From Bacillus sp. AFS073361 (lineage in GTDB: Bacteria; Bacillota; Bacilli; Bacillales; Cytobacillaceae), in assembly GCF_002567005.1 (NCBI RefSeq), contig NZ_NUZU01000010.1, positions 863 through 64,862 of the forward strand: DNA of 64,000 bases, in the 5' to 3' direction. Below are positions 7,995 to 15,674 of the stretch, one piece after another. How positions within the stretch are numbered: position 1 is the first letter of the stretch; each line of letters starts with the position of its first letter. The translations under genes were made by a program, and so were the position numbers. Below the pieces are notes generated by a model that had not been told where the DNA came from, made no database searches, and saw nothing but the letters and a program-made list of their open reading frames with translations.

Positions 7995-9155
7995 TTGTCA
8001 ACAAACAACCATCAATTTGTCATTTCAAGAGAAGATTGGTCCCTCCACCGTAAAGGCCACGATGACCAGCAAAGGCATCAGGAAAAAGTGCAGGAGGCAA
8101 TTCGAAACAATCTTCCTGACTTAATTACTGAAGAAAGCATAATCATGTCTAACGGTCGAGATGTCGTAAAAATTCCAATTCGTTCATTGGACGAATATAA
8201 AATCCGTTATAATTATGACAAAAACAAACACGTGGGCCAAGGTGATGGTGACAGTCAAGTAGGTGATGTAGTAGCACGTGATGGTTCTAGCGGCCAGAAG
8301 GGACCTGGAAAAGGCCAAGGAGCTGGGGACCAAGCAGGTGAAGATTACTTTGAAGCGGAAGTATCATTAATGGAGCTGGAGGAAGCATTATTTAAACAAT
8401 TGGAGCTTCCAAATTTGAAAAGAAAAGAAGAGCAAGAACATCTAGTTGAAAACATTGAATTCAATGATATTCGCAAAACAGGGCTGATGGGGAATATTGA
8501 TAAGAAACGGACGATGATGTCAGCTTTTAAAAGAAATGCGATGACTGGAAAGCCAGCGTTCCACCCTATTTACAAGGACGATCTAAAATTTAAGACCTGG
8601 AATGAAGTAATTAAACCAGATTCTAAAGCAGTTGTGATTGCCATGATGGATACAAGTGGTTCGATGGGGATCTGGGAAAAGTATATGGCGCGCAGCTTTT
8701 TCTTCTGGATGACTCGATTTTTAAGAACCAAATATGAAACGGTAGAAATTGAATTTATTGCCCACCATACGGAGGCTAAAGTTGTTTCAGAGGAAGACTT
8801 CTTTTCAAAAGGGGAAAGTGGTGGAACGATTTGTTCGTCCGCATACCGGAAAGCACTTGAGATCATTGATGCCAAATATAATCCACGTAAGTTCAACATC
8901 TATCCATTCCATTTTTCAGACGGTGATAATCTTACTTCGGACAATGCTCGTTGCGTAAAGCTAGTTGAAGAATTAATGAAAGTGTCTAATATGTTTGGCT
9001 ATGGTGAAGTAAATCAATATAACCGTAAACGCTCTACACTCTTTTCGGGGCTAGAGCGCATTAAGAACGATAAGTTTCGGTATCACATTCTGAGCCAAAA
9101 AGCGGACATTATCCACGCGCTTAAAACGTTTTTTCCGAAAGAAAAAGAAGGCTGA
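7995..9155 (+). CDS. yhbH: Sporulation protein YhbH (C-terminus at prophage junction)
   Basis: A 386-residue YhbH/YeaH-family protein with a von Willebrand A-like fold: DTSGSMG (a MIDAS motif) near residue 220, [21 protein letters not shown] and the family stretch [11 protein letters not shown] near residue 335. TTG start with AGGAGGGG seven bases upstream. In B. subtilis it is sporulation-induced and paired with prkA. The last 40 or so codons, from the KRSTLF stretch on, look more like the neighbouring prophage in base composition, and the stop codon lies 13 bases from the integrase stop, so the 3' end may be supplied by the phage. Confidence 0.93.
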   Translation: MSTNNHQFVISREDWSLHRKGHDDQQRHQEKVQEAIRNNLPDLITEESIIMSNGRDVVKIPIRSLDEYKIRYNYDKNKHVGQGDGDSQVGDVVARDGSSGQKGPGKGQGAGDQAGEDYFEAEVSLMELEEALFKQLELPNLKRKEEQEHLVENIEFNDIRKTGLMGNIDKKRTMMSAFKRNAMTGKPAFHPIYKDDLKFKTWNEVIKPDSKAVVIAMMDTSGSMGIWEKYMARSFFFWMTRFLRTKYETVEIEFIAHHTEAKVVSEEDFFSKGESGGTICSSAYRKALEIIDAKYNPRKFNIYPFHFSDGDNLTSDNARCVKLVEELMKVSNMFGYGEVNQYNRKRSTLFSGLERIKNDKFRYHILSQKADIIHALKTFFPKEKEG

Positions 9156-9167
9156 TTTCCGGCCTTC
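9020..9167. other. Probable attL region (left prophage boundary)
   Basis: Host gene order and AT-rich codon use continue to about 9,030. The integrase ends at 9,168, reading toward the host, as in many serine-integrase prophages. The crossover should therefore lie in the 3' part of yhbH or just after it. The core cannot be defined because attR is outside the window. Confidence 0.45.
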
Positions 9168-9169
9168 TT
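9145..9169. terminator. Shared convergent terminator of yhbH and integrase
   Basis: An 8-bp perfect stem AAGAAGGC / GCCTTCTT with a 9-base loop covers the stop codons of both convergent genes. Runs of A and T on either side let it act in both directions. Confidence 0.7.
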
Positions 9170-10715
9170 AAATTCGCGGATATAGCCGTACCTCAAAGTC
9201 GTCTGGCTTCGTCCATTCTTTTTTTCGGAGGTAGGTCGCTTTATCCAACACCGTTTTCAATAGTGCATTTTTTCTCTGAATGTCTGCGCTGTGGTATGCG
9301 TCAAGCACCGATTTTAATTGCGGCAGAAAGTCGTCCACGTTAGACTTGCGCATTTCCTCCTTTTGAATCTCGTCAGTAAAACCTCGAATTTCTTCTTGCA
9401 GACCGTTTATGCGCTCGGCTAGGTTAGTTTGACGTTCCATAAACGTATCTATATCGTAGATGCCACGCTCTAGTAAATCGTGCAACTTGCTTTTCTGCGT
9501 CAGCAGTTCGTCGACTTCCGTTTGCTTTTTATCTATAAGCAACTTTTTATACGGAGTGTCATCGGTGCTGTCCGGTTTATTAGTTTCGGTAAGTGCAGCA
9601 ATCCGTTTCGCCATTGCGCTTAAACCGCCCAGTACACTTTGCTCAACGAGATTAAGCGCGGCTCCTTTTTGAACGCCTTTGCACCCTGGCTGAGCGCATC
9701 GTATAACGTCGTTAGGCCGATTCGGTCGTGGCTGATACAACATGGAGTATCCACACACTTCGCATTTTAGGATGCCTGCCAACGGATTTGATAATGCCCT
9801 TCCTACGTTAGTAGACGGCCGCCAACGGCCGGAATGTGCGCGGTTTGCTGCTTCGAATAACTCAGCCGACACTAGCGGATCGTGAGCGTTCTCTTTTATC
9901 GTCCATTTATTGCGAGGCATTTTCACCTTCTTATACTTGCCGTTCCGTTTTACGTGCTTTATCTGGCCCCATACGATATTTCCGATGTATGCCTCGTTTT
10001 TAATAATCGCAGTAATGCTACTCGGCGACCAATTTTTACGCTTAGTGTTTGGCGGCTTAATTCCGAGTCTGTCCAATTCTTGAGCAATGGCTTGGCGACC
10101 GTGTCCGTCTCGCATCATTTCGAATATCTTTTTAACGACCCACGCCGTTTCAACGTCGGGATAAAGACGCAGATTTTCATCGCGTGCATATCCGTATGGC
10201 GGCACCTTTGAAATTGACTTTCCTTCGCCGGCCGATGCGACTCGACCACGCTGCATACGACGGGTAATCGCTTTTAATTCTTCGCGGGCGACAAGCGACT
10301 TGATTCCGAAGACCAGTTCCCACGTTTCCGATTCCGGATCATAAACTTCGGTCGGCGTGAGTATCTTCGTGCCCGAATAACGGAAGGCTCGGTCGAGTAA
10401 TCCTTGGTCGAGCATGTCGCCACGACCCAGCCGGTCTAAGTCCATAACGAGGACGCCATCTACTACGCCAGCCTCTAACTCGCGGAGCATTTCCTGAACT
10501 TCAGGGCGCTCGGTGACGGATTCGCCGGATACGACTTCTTCATATATATGGACGATGTTGTGGCGCTCCCTTTTCGCAACAGAAAGCAAGGTGTTGCGGT
10601 GGCGTTCGAGCGTATCGTAAGTTTCTCCGTGTTCGCTCGCTTTCTTTTCTTCTTCGAGGTCTTTTCGACTTTTACGTAAATAAATATCAATATTAAGGCC
10701 GCTAGGACGACTCAT
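9168..10715 (-). CDS. Large serine recombinase (phage integrase)
   Basis: A 515-residue site-specific recombinase that would integrate and excise the phage. The N-terminal resolvase domain has the nucleophile in YLRKSR (Ser16) and the catalytic arginine region MDLDRLGRGD. The central recombinase domain includes PPYGYARDENLRLYPD and ITAIIKNEAYIGNIVWGQ. A zinc ribbon (CEVCGYSMLY and CAQPGC) and a C-terminal coiled coil follow, as in large serine integrases. The ATG follows GGAGAGGTGAT on the minus strand, with a sigma-A promoter behind it. Its 3' end abuts yhbH, marking the left end of the prophage. Confidence 0.97.
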   Translation of the reverse strand: MSRPSGLNIDIYLRKSRKDLEEEKKASEHGETYDTLERHRNTLLSVAKRERHNIVHIYEEVVSGESVTERPEVQEMLRELEAGVVDGVLVMDLDRLGRGDMLDQGLLDRAFRYSGTKILTPTEVYDPESETWELVFGIKSLVAREELKAITRRMQRGRVASAGEGKSISKVPPYGYARDENLRLYPDVETAWVVKKIFEMMRDGHGRQAIAQELDRLGIKPPNTKRKNWSPSSITAIIKNEAYIGNIVWGQIKHVKRNGKYKKVKMPRNKWTIKENAHDPLVSAELFEAANRAHSGRWRPSTNVGRALSNPLAGILKCEVCGYSMLYQPRPNRPNDVIRCAQPGCKGVQKGAALNLVEQSVLGGLSAMAKRIAALTETNKPDSTDDTPYKKLLIDKKQTEVDELLTQKSKLHDLLERGIYDIDTFMERQTNLAERINGLQEEIRGFTDEIQKEEMRKSNVDDFLPQLKSVLDAYHSADIQRKNALLKTVLDKATYLRKKEWTKPDDFEVRLYPRI

Positions 10716-10734
10716 TTAAATCACCTCTCCACGA

Positions 10735-10764
10735 ATTATAACCGACTATACACGCCAATGTAAA
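10735..10764 (-). promoter_or_regulatory. Sigma-A promoter of the integrase
   Basis: On the minus strand, TTTACA and a perfect TATAAT are separated by 18 bases and lie about 20 bases before the integrase ATG. Confidence 0.75.
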
Positions 10765-10774
10765 TTGAAATTAT

Positions 10775-10804
10775 CTGCGCGAAAGAGCCGACTGGCGCGA
10801 CATA
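10775..10804 (+). promoter_or_regulatory. Bipartite phage element, copy 1
   Basis: CTGCGCGA-N12-GCGCGACATA, the first of six such elements in the prophage. It sits back to back with the integrase promoter and 21 bases upstream of the small rightward gene at 10826. The fixed 12-base spacer and consistent orientation suggest a promoter for a non-host sigma factor or a protein-binding site. Confidence 0.75.
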
Positions 10805-10825
10805 CAGTTTGGGAGCGTGGTTGAC

Positions 10826-10993
10826 ATGAAAGAATATAAATTCGGAAATACGAGGGTCATAGTTCACTCGCCGTTATGGGCGTTATCTGACGAAGAACAA
10901 GATAAATGGGTAAAAGAGGAAACCGAAAAAGGTAATCCCGTGCTTGCGGAGATTCGCGAGGCGATAAATGATTGTTATAGAAAGCGAGACTAG
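10826..10993 (+). CDS. Small conserved phage protein next to integrase
   Basis: A 55-residue protein, MKEYKFGNTRVIVHSPLW at the start and ANDCYR-like (INDCYRKRD) at the end. Small proteins of this type occur beside serine recombinases in Bacillaceae phages as far as I recall, but I know no function. The ATG has GGGAG upstream and follows copy 1 of the bipartite element; a terminator follows, so it is a single-gene unit. Its place beside the integrase makes a recombination directionality factor possible, but nothing in the sequence proves it. Confidence 0.7.
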   Translation: MKEYKFGNTRVIVHSPLWALSDEEQDKWVKEETEKGNPVLAEIREAINDCYRKRD

Positions 10994-11026
10994 CGGTGCC
11001 GAAACGGGTATCGTTATTTTTTTTTC
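10994..11026 (+). terminator. Terminator after the 55-residue gene
   Basis: A stem CGGTGCC / GGTATCG with a GAAACG loop is followed by a long T run, starting just after the stop codon. Confidence 0.7.
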
Positions 11027-11046
11027 GATTTTTTTTACGAAGTAAG

Positions 11047-11076
11047 TGCGCGATGTTCAGGAGTCGTGCGACATAC
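11047..11076 (+). promoter_or_regulatory. Bipartite phage element, copy 2
   Basis: GTGCGCGA-N12-GTGCGACATA, 51 bases upstream of the first gene of the early operon. The sequence after GACATA (CATTGTGTA) is nearly the same as after copy 3. Confidence 0.8.
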
Positions 11077-11127
11077 ATTGTGTAAGGCGTAATAATCACA
11101 CGGCATAAAACCGGAGGGGATTAATTA

Positions 11128-11958
11128 GTGAATAGTGTTACGGCGCTAAGCGATGATTTGCATGTGATAACGGTCGAGATTAATTCCTATAAAGAAGTTG
11201 CGGGTACCGCGATTTTTGAAATAGGTAAAAGACTAAAACATGTAAAAGAAAATGACTTAGCAAAAGGTCAGTGGAATAGCTGGTGCGAAACAGTGGTGGG
11301 GTTTAAGCGACAAACGGCAAATAGATTTATACAGGCTTTTGAACAGTTCGGTAACGGTACGACGTCGTACCATATTGAAAGTGGGAAAATTTTTGAGTTA
11401 ATATCACTACCTGCTGAAGTGGATAGGGTTTCTTTCTTAAAAGAAGAGCACGTAATACCTTCTACAAAGGAGGTTAAGATGGTAGACGAAATGACCGTTC
11501 GCGAGCTACGCGAAGTCAAAAAAGCGCTAAAGGCAGCGGAAGCACAACGCGAGCTTGCCTTAAGAGACGCGCAAATCTTACGCGACACACTTGAATCAAT
11601 CGAAGATAAAGAGCCAGAAGTTGAAGTTCGTACCGAGTACGTTGAAGTTAAGGACGGAGCTGCGGAAGAAAAACTTCGTAAATATGAAGAACGATTCGGC
11701 GACATTGGTGTTTATGAAGGTACTACGACAAGAGTAACGAATGGTGACGCAATAACTTACGCTGTATTCGAATTCTCTGAGGATGTCCGAAAATTCGTAG
11801 AAAAGTATAGCCATCTGCCTCATTTCGCAAGAGAGTTTAGTGGAATGATAGGCGAAGGTAAGTCGGAATATCAGAATGCGATTCAGGCGATGTTTTCATT
11901 AATGAAGTCGATCGAACGAAACTTATCCGAGGAAGACGTACTAATAATTAACCAATAA
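11128..11958 (+). CDS. DUF3102-like phage protein
   Basis: A 276-residue protein. The N-terminal 100 residues resemble DUF3102 (AIFEIGKRLKHVKENDLAKG, then GFKRQTANRFIQAFEQFG), a domain with a helix-turn-helix-like region found in phage and plasmid proteins. A long charged coiled coil follows (about residues 110-200). GTG start after GGAGGGG. It opens the early operon behind bipartite element copy 2. A role in replication or regulation is likely from position only. Confidence 0.75.
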   Translation: MNSVTALSDDLHVITVEINSYKEVAGTAIFEIGKRLKHVKENDLAKGQWNSWCETVVGFKRQTANRFIQAFEQFGNGTTSYHIESGKIFELISLPAEVDRVSFLKEEHVIPSTKEVKMVDEMTVRELREVKKALKAAEAQRELALRDAQILRDTLESIEDKEPEVEVRTEYVEVKDGAAEEKLRKYEERFGDIGVYEGTTTRVTNGDAITYAVFEFSEDVRKFVEKYSHLPHFAREFSGMIGEGKSEYQNAIQAMFSLMKSIERNLSEEDVLIINQ

Positions 11959-11972
11959 AAGGAGCGATTAAT

Positions 11973-12470
11973 ATGTTGAGTTTAAAAAACGTAAAAAATG
12001 GTGGAGTAGCAATTGTTTTCGGAAAAGAATTCGCAGAGGAAGCGCGAATGTTGTTTCCGGCAATTTCGGCGAAAATATTCGGTTTTGAAAAATTAACGGC
12101 ACTACCTGAAAAGAAAGAATCTTCTTTGTTAGAGATTAAGCAGAAGGTTGAAGGATGTGGTTTGCCGAAGCCGTCCGTTCAGTTGAGTATTGAAAAACTC
12201 GAACCATCTAAGCCGGACTTCTCAGTGTACGTAAAACAATACGTTGACGAAGAATCTAAACAAATGCTCGCTTACAAAAGAATTTACGCTGAAATATATG
12301 CGCGAACAGGTTTAAAAGTAAACGAGGAAAAGAAAAAGATGATCGCTGCGAGAAAAGAAAAGCCTCACGGAATGAGAGGTCCTCAAATATGGGCGAGCGA
12401 TGTTATAAGAGCTTTAGGCCTAAATGACTTAGCGTTAGAAATCGCTAAGCAGGTTGTTAAAGAAGTCTAA
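11973..12470 (+). CDS. Phage protein of unknown function
   Basis: 165 residues, not recognised. The N-terminal half is mixed and the C-terminal half (from about residue 85) is helical and basic (YAEIYARTGLKVNEEKKKM, then QIWASDVIRALG). ATG follows AAAGGAG with 14 bases between it and the previous gene, so it is translated with the early operon. Confidence 0.7.
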   Translation: MLSLKNVKNGGVAIVFGKEFAEEARMLFPAISAKIFGFEKLTALPEKKESSLLEIKQKVEGCGLPKPSVQLSIEKLEPSKPDFSVYVKQYVDEESKQMLAYKRIYAEIYARTGLKVNEEKKKMIAARKEKPHGMRGPQIWASDVIRALGLNDLALEIAKQVVKEV

Positions 12471-12482
12471 GGAGGCGCAATA

Positions 12483-12872
12483 ATGTCCGACAAACATCTC
12501 GTATCAGTCGAAACTCAATCTGAAATATCGCTCACCACCGGAAAAAAGGAAACGCGCATCTTCGTTAAAATGTACGTCGAAGCCGTCCACAGCGGACTAA
12601 TCGCCGACATGGGACCGGAACGCTGGCAGACACTTTGCGTAATAGCAGCGTTTATGGACGAAAAAGGCGAATGCTATCCGACACAATATGCGATAGCCCA
12701 ACGATTAAATGTCGCCAGAGAAACGGCAAACAGGCGCATCAAGTCGCTATGTGATTATCGCTGGCAAGGGCGGGCGGTCGTTCAGAAGGTTCAGTCGCGG
12801 GATCACGATAAGCAAACGTGGGATAACGTCAGGTATACGATATTGCCGATAAGTGGGCTCGAGATATTCTAA
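12483..12872 (+). CDS. Helix-turn-helix replication protein (O-like)
   Basis: A 129-residue protein with a winged-helix domain at about residues 40-95: WQTLCVIAAFMDEKGECYPTQ, then AIAQRLNVARETANRRIKSL as the recognition unit. This is the HTH_36-like domain seen in phage replication initiators and plasmid Rep proteins. ATG follows AAGGAGGCG. Tandem 14-base repeats start one base after its stop codon and a DnaC-like loader gene lies downstream, as in lambda O-ori-P arrangements, so it probably binds those repeats. It is short for a full initiator. Confidence 0.75.
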   Translation: MSDKHLVSVETQSEISLTTGKKETRIFVKMYVEAVHSGLIADMGPERWQTLCVIAAFMDEKGECYPTQYAIAQRLNVARETANRRIKSLCDYRWQGRAVVQKVQSRDHDKQTWDNVRYTILPISGLEIF

Positions 12873-12951
12873 CGTCACACGGTAAGCGTCACTCGGCGGA
12901 CGTCACATAAACAATAACCATAATAACGAGAGCCATTATAACGAGAGCCAT
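12873..12951. repeat. Short iterons, candidate replication origin
   Basis: CGTCAC occurs at 12873, 12887 and 12901, an exact 14-base period, with CGG following in the first two. Then TAACGAGAGCCAT occurs at 12924 and 12939 (15-base period). A perfect 7-bp hairpin (TAGATAG with CTATCTA) and AT-rich DNA follow. The position between the HTH protein and the helicase loader fits a phage origin. Confidence 0.6.
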
Positions 12952-13034
12952 AAAACATTGCGCTAGATAGAAAAGCACTATCTATCGCTACGATTATAAG
13001 AATAAAAGATATTGCGAAAAGGGGATAGTCGAAA

Positions 13035-13265
13035 ATGAATAATAAGATAAGAGTTCCGAAACAAGTCGCAGCCGCCATCGCCCACTACGTCGCCCTAGCC
13101 GATTCCAAAACGCAAGCCTTCACGGACATCCTAGCGCTAGGCTACGAGGCTGCCCAATCCGAAGTCATCCTGCGCCATTTCGACCACGATTACGACGAAC
13201 TGATGGAGGCGCTGATTTGCGGATATGAGGTGGCGGAAGATTGGAGTGGGAACTTTGAAAAATAA
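13035..13265 (+). CDS. Phage protein, 3' end probably displaced
   Basis: A 76-residue protein beginning MNNKIRVPKQVAAAIAHYVA. ATG follows AAAAGGGG. It ends in GYEVAEDWSGNFEK and overlaps the start of an endonuclease gene. Proteins of this kind in related phages seem to end in a segment like TVGxxDGVxxTLDILGIKI, and just such a segment is found at the C-terminus of the downstream endonuclease ORF. I therefore think this gene was cut by the insertion and lost its own tail. Function unknown. Confidence 0.65.
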   Translation: MNNKIRVPKQVAAAIAHYVALADSKTQAFTDILALGYEAAQSEVILRHFDHDYDELMEALICGYEVAEDWSGNFEK

Positions 13266-13902
13266 CTATATTACAAAAGGCGATGTTACAGAAATCGAGT
13301 TAAATCACCGCTCAAAAGGTAAGTTTATCGCTTTAATAGATACCGAAGATTTACCTATAGCGAGTAGCATCCTGAATTCATGGTGCGCGAATGTAAACTA
13401 CAGAGATAAAGTATACGTCGCAACAACTCAGAAAGGTAAAAACGTTAAGTTACACAGATTGATAATTGAGTGTCCGGAGGATAAACAAGTAGACCATATA
13501 AACGGGAATCCTTTAGATAACCGTAAAGTAAACTTAAGAGCAGTTACTCCTTCTGAGAATCAACTTAATAGACAAAAGGCACAGTCCAACAGTAAGAGTG
13601 GTGTACGAGGTGTTTCTTGGGATAAGGAACGGAATAAATGGAGAGCGATTATACGAGTAGAAGGAAAGCAAAGATATTTAGGGCACTATCTAGCATTAGA
13701 TGAAGCCGAAAGAGCGGTTAGGGTGTTTTTATTTAAAAATGTAATTATACCTGAAGAAATAAGACTACCACTACAGAAATATTATAAGTATCTTTCCGAA
13801 TCAACCCCAGACGAATATACTATCGGGCAGATGGACGGTGTAATGGCAACGCTTGACATTCTCGGTCTTAAAATCGCCGGCATTAATGGAGGTGAGTGCT
13901 GA
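13255..13902 (+). CDS. HNH homing endonuclease with AP2 domain
   Basis: About 215 residues. HNH-type core LHRLIIECPEDKQVDHINGN followed by PLDNRKVNLRAVTPSENQLN, then an AP2 DNA-binding domain (SGVRGVSWDKERNKWRAIIR, then YLGHYLALDEAERA). Such proteins cut DNA to spread their own gene. TTG at 13255 after GGAGTGG is the likely start; an ATG at 13225 lies inside the upstream gene. The last 33 residues (TPDEYTIGQMDGVMATLDIL and on) do not belong to the AP2 fold and look like the missing end of the gene at 13035. Confidence 0.85.
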   Translation: MKNNYITKGDVTEIELNHRSKGKFIALIDTEDLPIASSILNSWCANVNYRDKVYVATTQKGKNVKLHRLIIECPEDKQVDHINGNPLDNRKVNLRAVTPSENQLNRQKAQSNSKSGVRGVSWDKERNKWRAIIRVEGKQRYLGHYLALDEAERAVRVFLFKNVIIPEEIRLPLQKYYKYLSESTPDEYTIGQMDGVMATLDILGLKIAGINGGEC

Positions 13903-14294
13903 TGGCAACGAAAAAGCCTAACGTTAAAGATTGGCGCAACCTACCGAAGGAATCCTGGACCGTAACCACCTTTCGCCAATTCCTCTACGATCAGCACGAA
14001 GCAAAATACGGAATCAAATATACAACGCGCAGCTTTGCGATTGAAGGGCGATGGATTAAGGCGATGGTGGCGGAACACGGGGCGGAAGTAGTTAAGGCAT
14101 TTATCGAAGGCTGCCTCGCTGAATATAAGCCGACGCGGGATTATCCTGGGCTTAACTTTTCGTTTATGTTTACGTATCAGAGGGCTCGAGTGCTTCCTAG
14201 GGTGCTGGCTGAAGTGAAACGAAAAGAACAGGCCGAAGCACGTCGCAATCACACACCGCAAGAATCAATCGAAGATATTACCGAATGGCTATAA
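13902..14294 (+). CDS. Phage replication-associated protein, unknown
   Basis: 130 residues beginning MATKKPNVKDWRNLPKESW, helical and basic, ending in a charged helix (RKEQAEARRNHTPQESIEDI). The ATG at 13902 follows GGAGGTGAG and overlaps the previous stop. It lies directly before the DnaC-like loader, so a role in helicase loading is plausible from position. No family recognised. Confidence 0.7.
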   Translation: MATKKPNVKDWRNLPKESWTVTTFRQFLYDQHEAKYGIKYTTRSFAIEGRWIKAMVAEHGAEVVKAFIEGCLAEYKPTRDYPGLNFSFMFTYQRARVLPRVLAEVKRKEQAEARRNHTPQESIEDITEWL

Positions 14295-14309
14295 AGGAGG
14301 TGAACGCTA

Positions 14310-15083
14310 TTGACTAACGAAAAATCATGCCTTCTCGCTAGTCGGTGTAAAATCGCAGGGTCAGAACACTGTACACGCCAATGTCCACACGCCATAGCAA
14401 TGCACGGTTTAAGCGGACTAGGAGGGCGCTCAGCGTCGGCAAATGTTCCGAGGGACTATCGCTTAGTCACCGTTGAAAACTCGCCAGCAAGGGCGTCTCA
14501 GGCAGGCGTGTATAAGGCTATCGATGCTTACATTAAGACGTACGAAAGGCAATTCGACGAGAACGGCGAAAGGATAAAGTCGTTATTCCTTTGGAGCGCA
14601 AATACCGGTACGGGAAAATCAACGACGGCCAGTGCTGCACTGAACGAATATTTAATAACGCATTATCTCGGCAGCATTAAAAGAGGACGACAAGCGCTTC
14701 AAAATCCTGCGTACTTTTTATCGGTGAATAATTTGCAGCAGACGCATAATAAAACGCATTTACCTGCGTCATTATCAACGAAAGAGAAACTCGGCGAGGA
14801 ATTGATACGCGATATTGAACGAGCAAAGACTACGCCGTTTTTAGTAATGGATGACATTGCAGTTCGCAAAGCTACGACCTCCTTTGCGGGTATCTTATAC
14901 GATATTTGCGATTACAGAACATCGAATCGCTTACCTACTATCTATACGTCCAATAAGTCGCTTGATGACTTACGCGAGTTTTTTATCGATGAAGATCCGG
15001 AAGGTAAAATCGTAGATCGTATTTCTGACATGGCTGCCGTACTCGAATTCAGCGGAGATTCAAAAAGGGGGATGAGGCGATGA
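14310..15083 (+). CDS. DnaC-like helicase loader ATPase
   Basis: A 257-residue AAA+ ATPase. A cysteine cluster near the N-terminus (CLLASRCKIAGSEHCTRQC) may bind zinc. Walker A is SANTGTGKST (about residue 95), Walker B FLVMDDI (about residue 180), and sensor region LPTIYTSNKS follows, all as in DnaC/DnaI-type loaders that place the replicative helicase on DNA. TTG start after AAAGGAGGTGA. It overlaps the next gene by four bases, so the two are translationally coupled. Its partner should be the DnaB-like helicase at 16999. Confidence 0.88.
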   Translation: MTNEKSCLLASRCKIAGSEHCTRQCPHAIAMHGLSGLGGRSASANVPRDYRLVTVENSPARASQAGVYKAIDAYIKTYERQFDENGERIKSLFLWSANTGTGKSTTASAALNEYLITHYLGSIKRGRQALQNPAYFLSVNNLQQTHNKTHLPASLSTKEKLGEELIRDIERAKTTPFLVMDDIAVRKATTSFAGILYDICDYRTSNRLPTIYTSNKSLDDLREFFIDEDPEGKIVDRISDMAAVLEFSGDSKRGMRR

Positions 15084-15637
15084 GCGACGAACAAAACGAA
15101 AACGAAATTTACTTCAATTTCTTCGACTTAGTCCGAGTGGACGGTTACTGGCCGAGAGTATTCCGCGTTGACGGATACCACACGGACACTTGGCGCTATC
15201 CTAACGAAACATGGACAGAAACGGTCTACGAATTGGTAGATGCGCACAGCGGCGAATTCTTGGAGGCAGACGTCGAGGACTTAACGCTAGTGGAAACGGC
15301 AGACAAGGCGGACGCTTGGCTGGCGGCGAATCCTGCACCGACGGGCGCAAGTAAGCCGTTAGACACAAGCGAATGGGCAATCGATATTTCAAAATATTTC
15401 GGAGGTGTAATGAATATGGCGAAAAAGGAACCACGCAAGCCGACGGCAAGGGAGTTAAGCGCACAATTGGCGAAGGAAGCGAAGGCGGCACGGAAGAAGC
15501 GCGGCGAGCAGATTGATAACTTGCTAGACTTGCGGAATTGGGCTGCGGATATGTTGGCGAAGACGAATGATGAGGCGTATGGGGATCGCGTGATGGCGAT
15601 AGATGCGAAATTGAAGGAGATAGTTGAGACGGAATAG
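15080..15637 (+). CDS. Phage protein, possibly two fused small proteins
   Basis: 185 residues, unknown function. Residues 1-75 form an acidic, aromatic-rich domain (FFDLVRVDGYWPRVFRVDGY); residues 110-185 are basic and helical. Between them, at 15402-15408, the gene contains GGAGGTG seven bases before an in-frame ATG (15409) with another ATG at 15415, so the basic C-terminal part (about 75 residues) may also be made on its own. The stop codon lies within the first copy of an 18-bp direct repeat. Confidence 0.7.
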   Translation: MSDEQNENEIYFNFFDLVRVDGYWPRVFRVDGYHTDTWRYPNETWTETVYELVDAHSGEFLEADVEDLTLVETADKADAWLAANPAPTGASKPLDTSEWAIDISKYFGGVMNMAKKEPRKPTARELSAQLAKEAKAARKKRGEQIDNLLDLRNWAADMLAKTNDEAYGDRVMAIDAKLKEIVETE

Positions 15638-15649
15638 ACAAAAATTGTG
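15632..15649. repeat. 18-bp direct repeat, left copy
   Basis: GAATAGACAAAAATTGTG, identical to 16659-16676. It spans the stop codon of the gene at 15080, and the pair brackets the methyltransferase gene. Confidence 0.9.
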
Positions 15650-15674
15650 ACTTAACGAAAGGGGAACGAATTAA

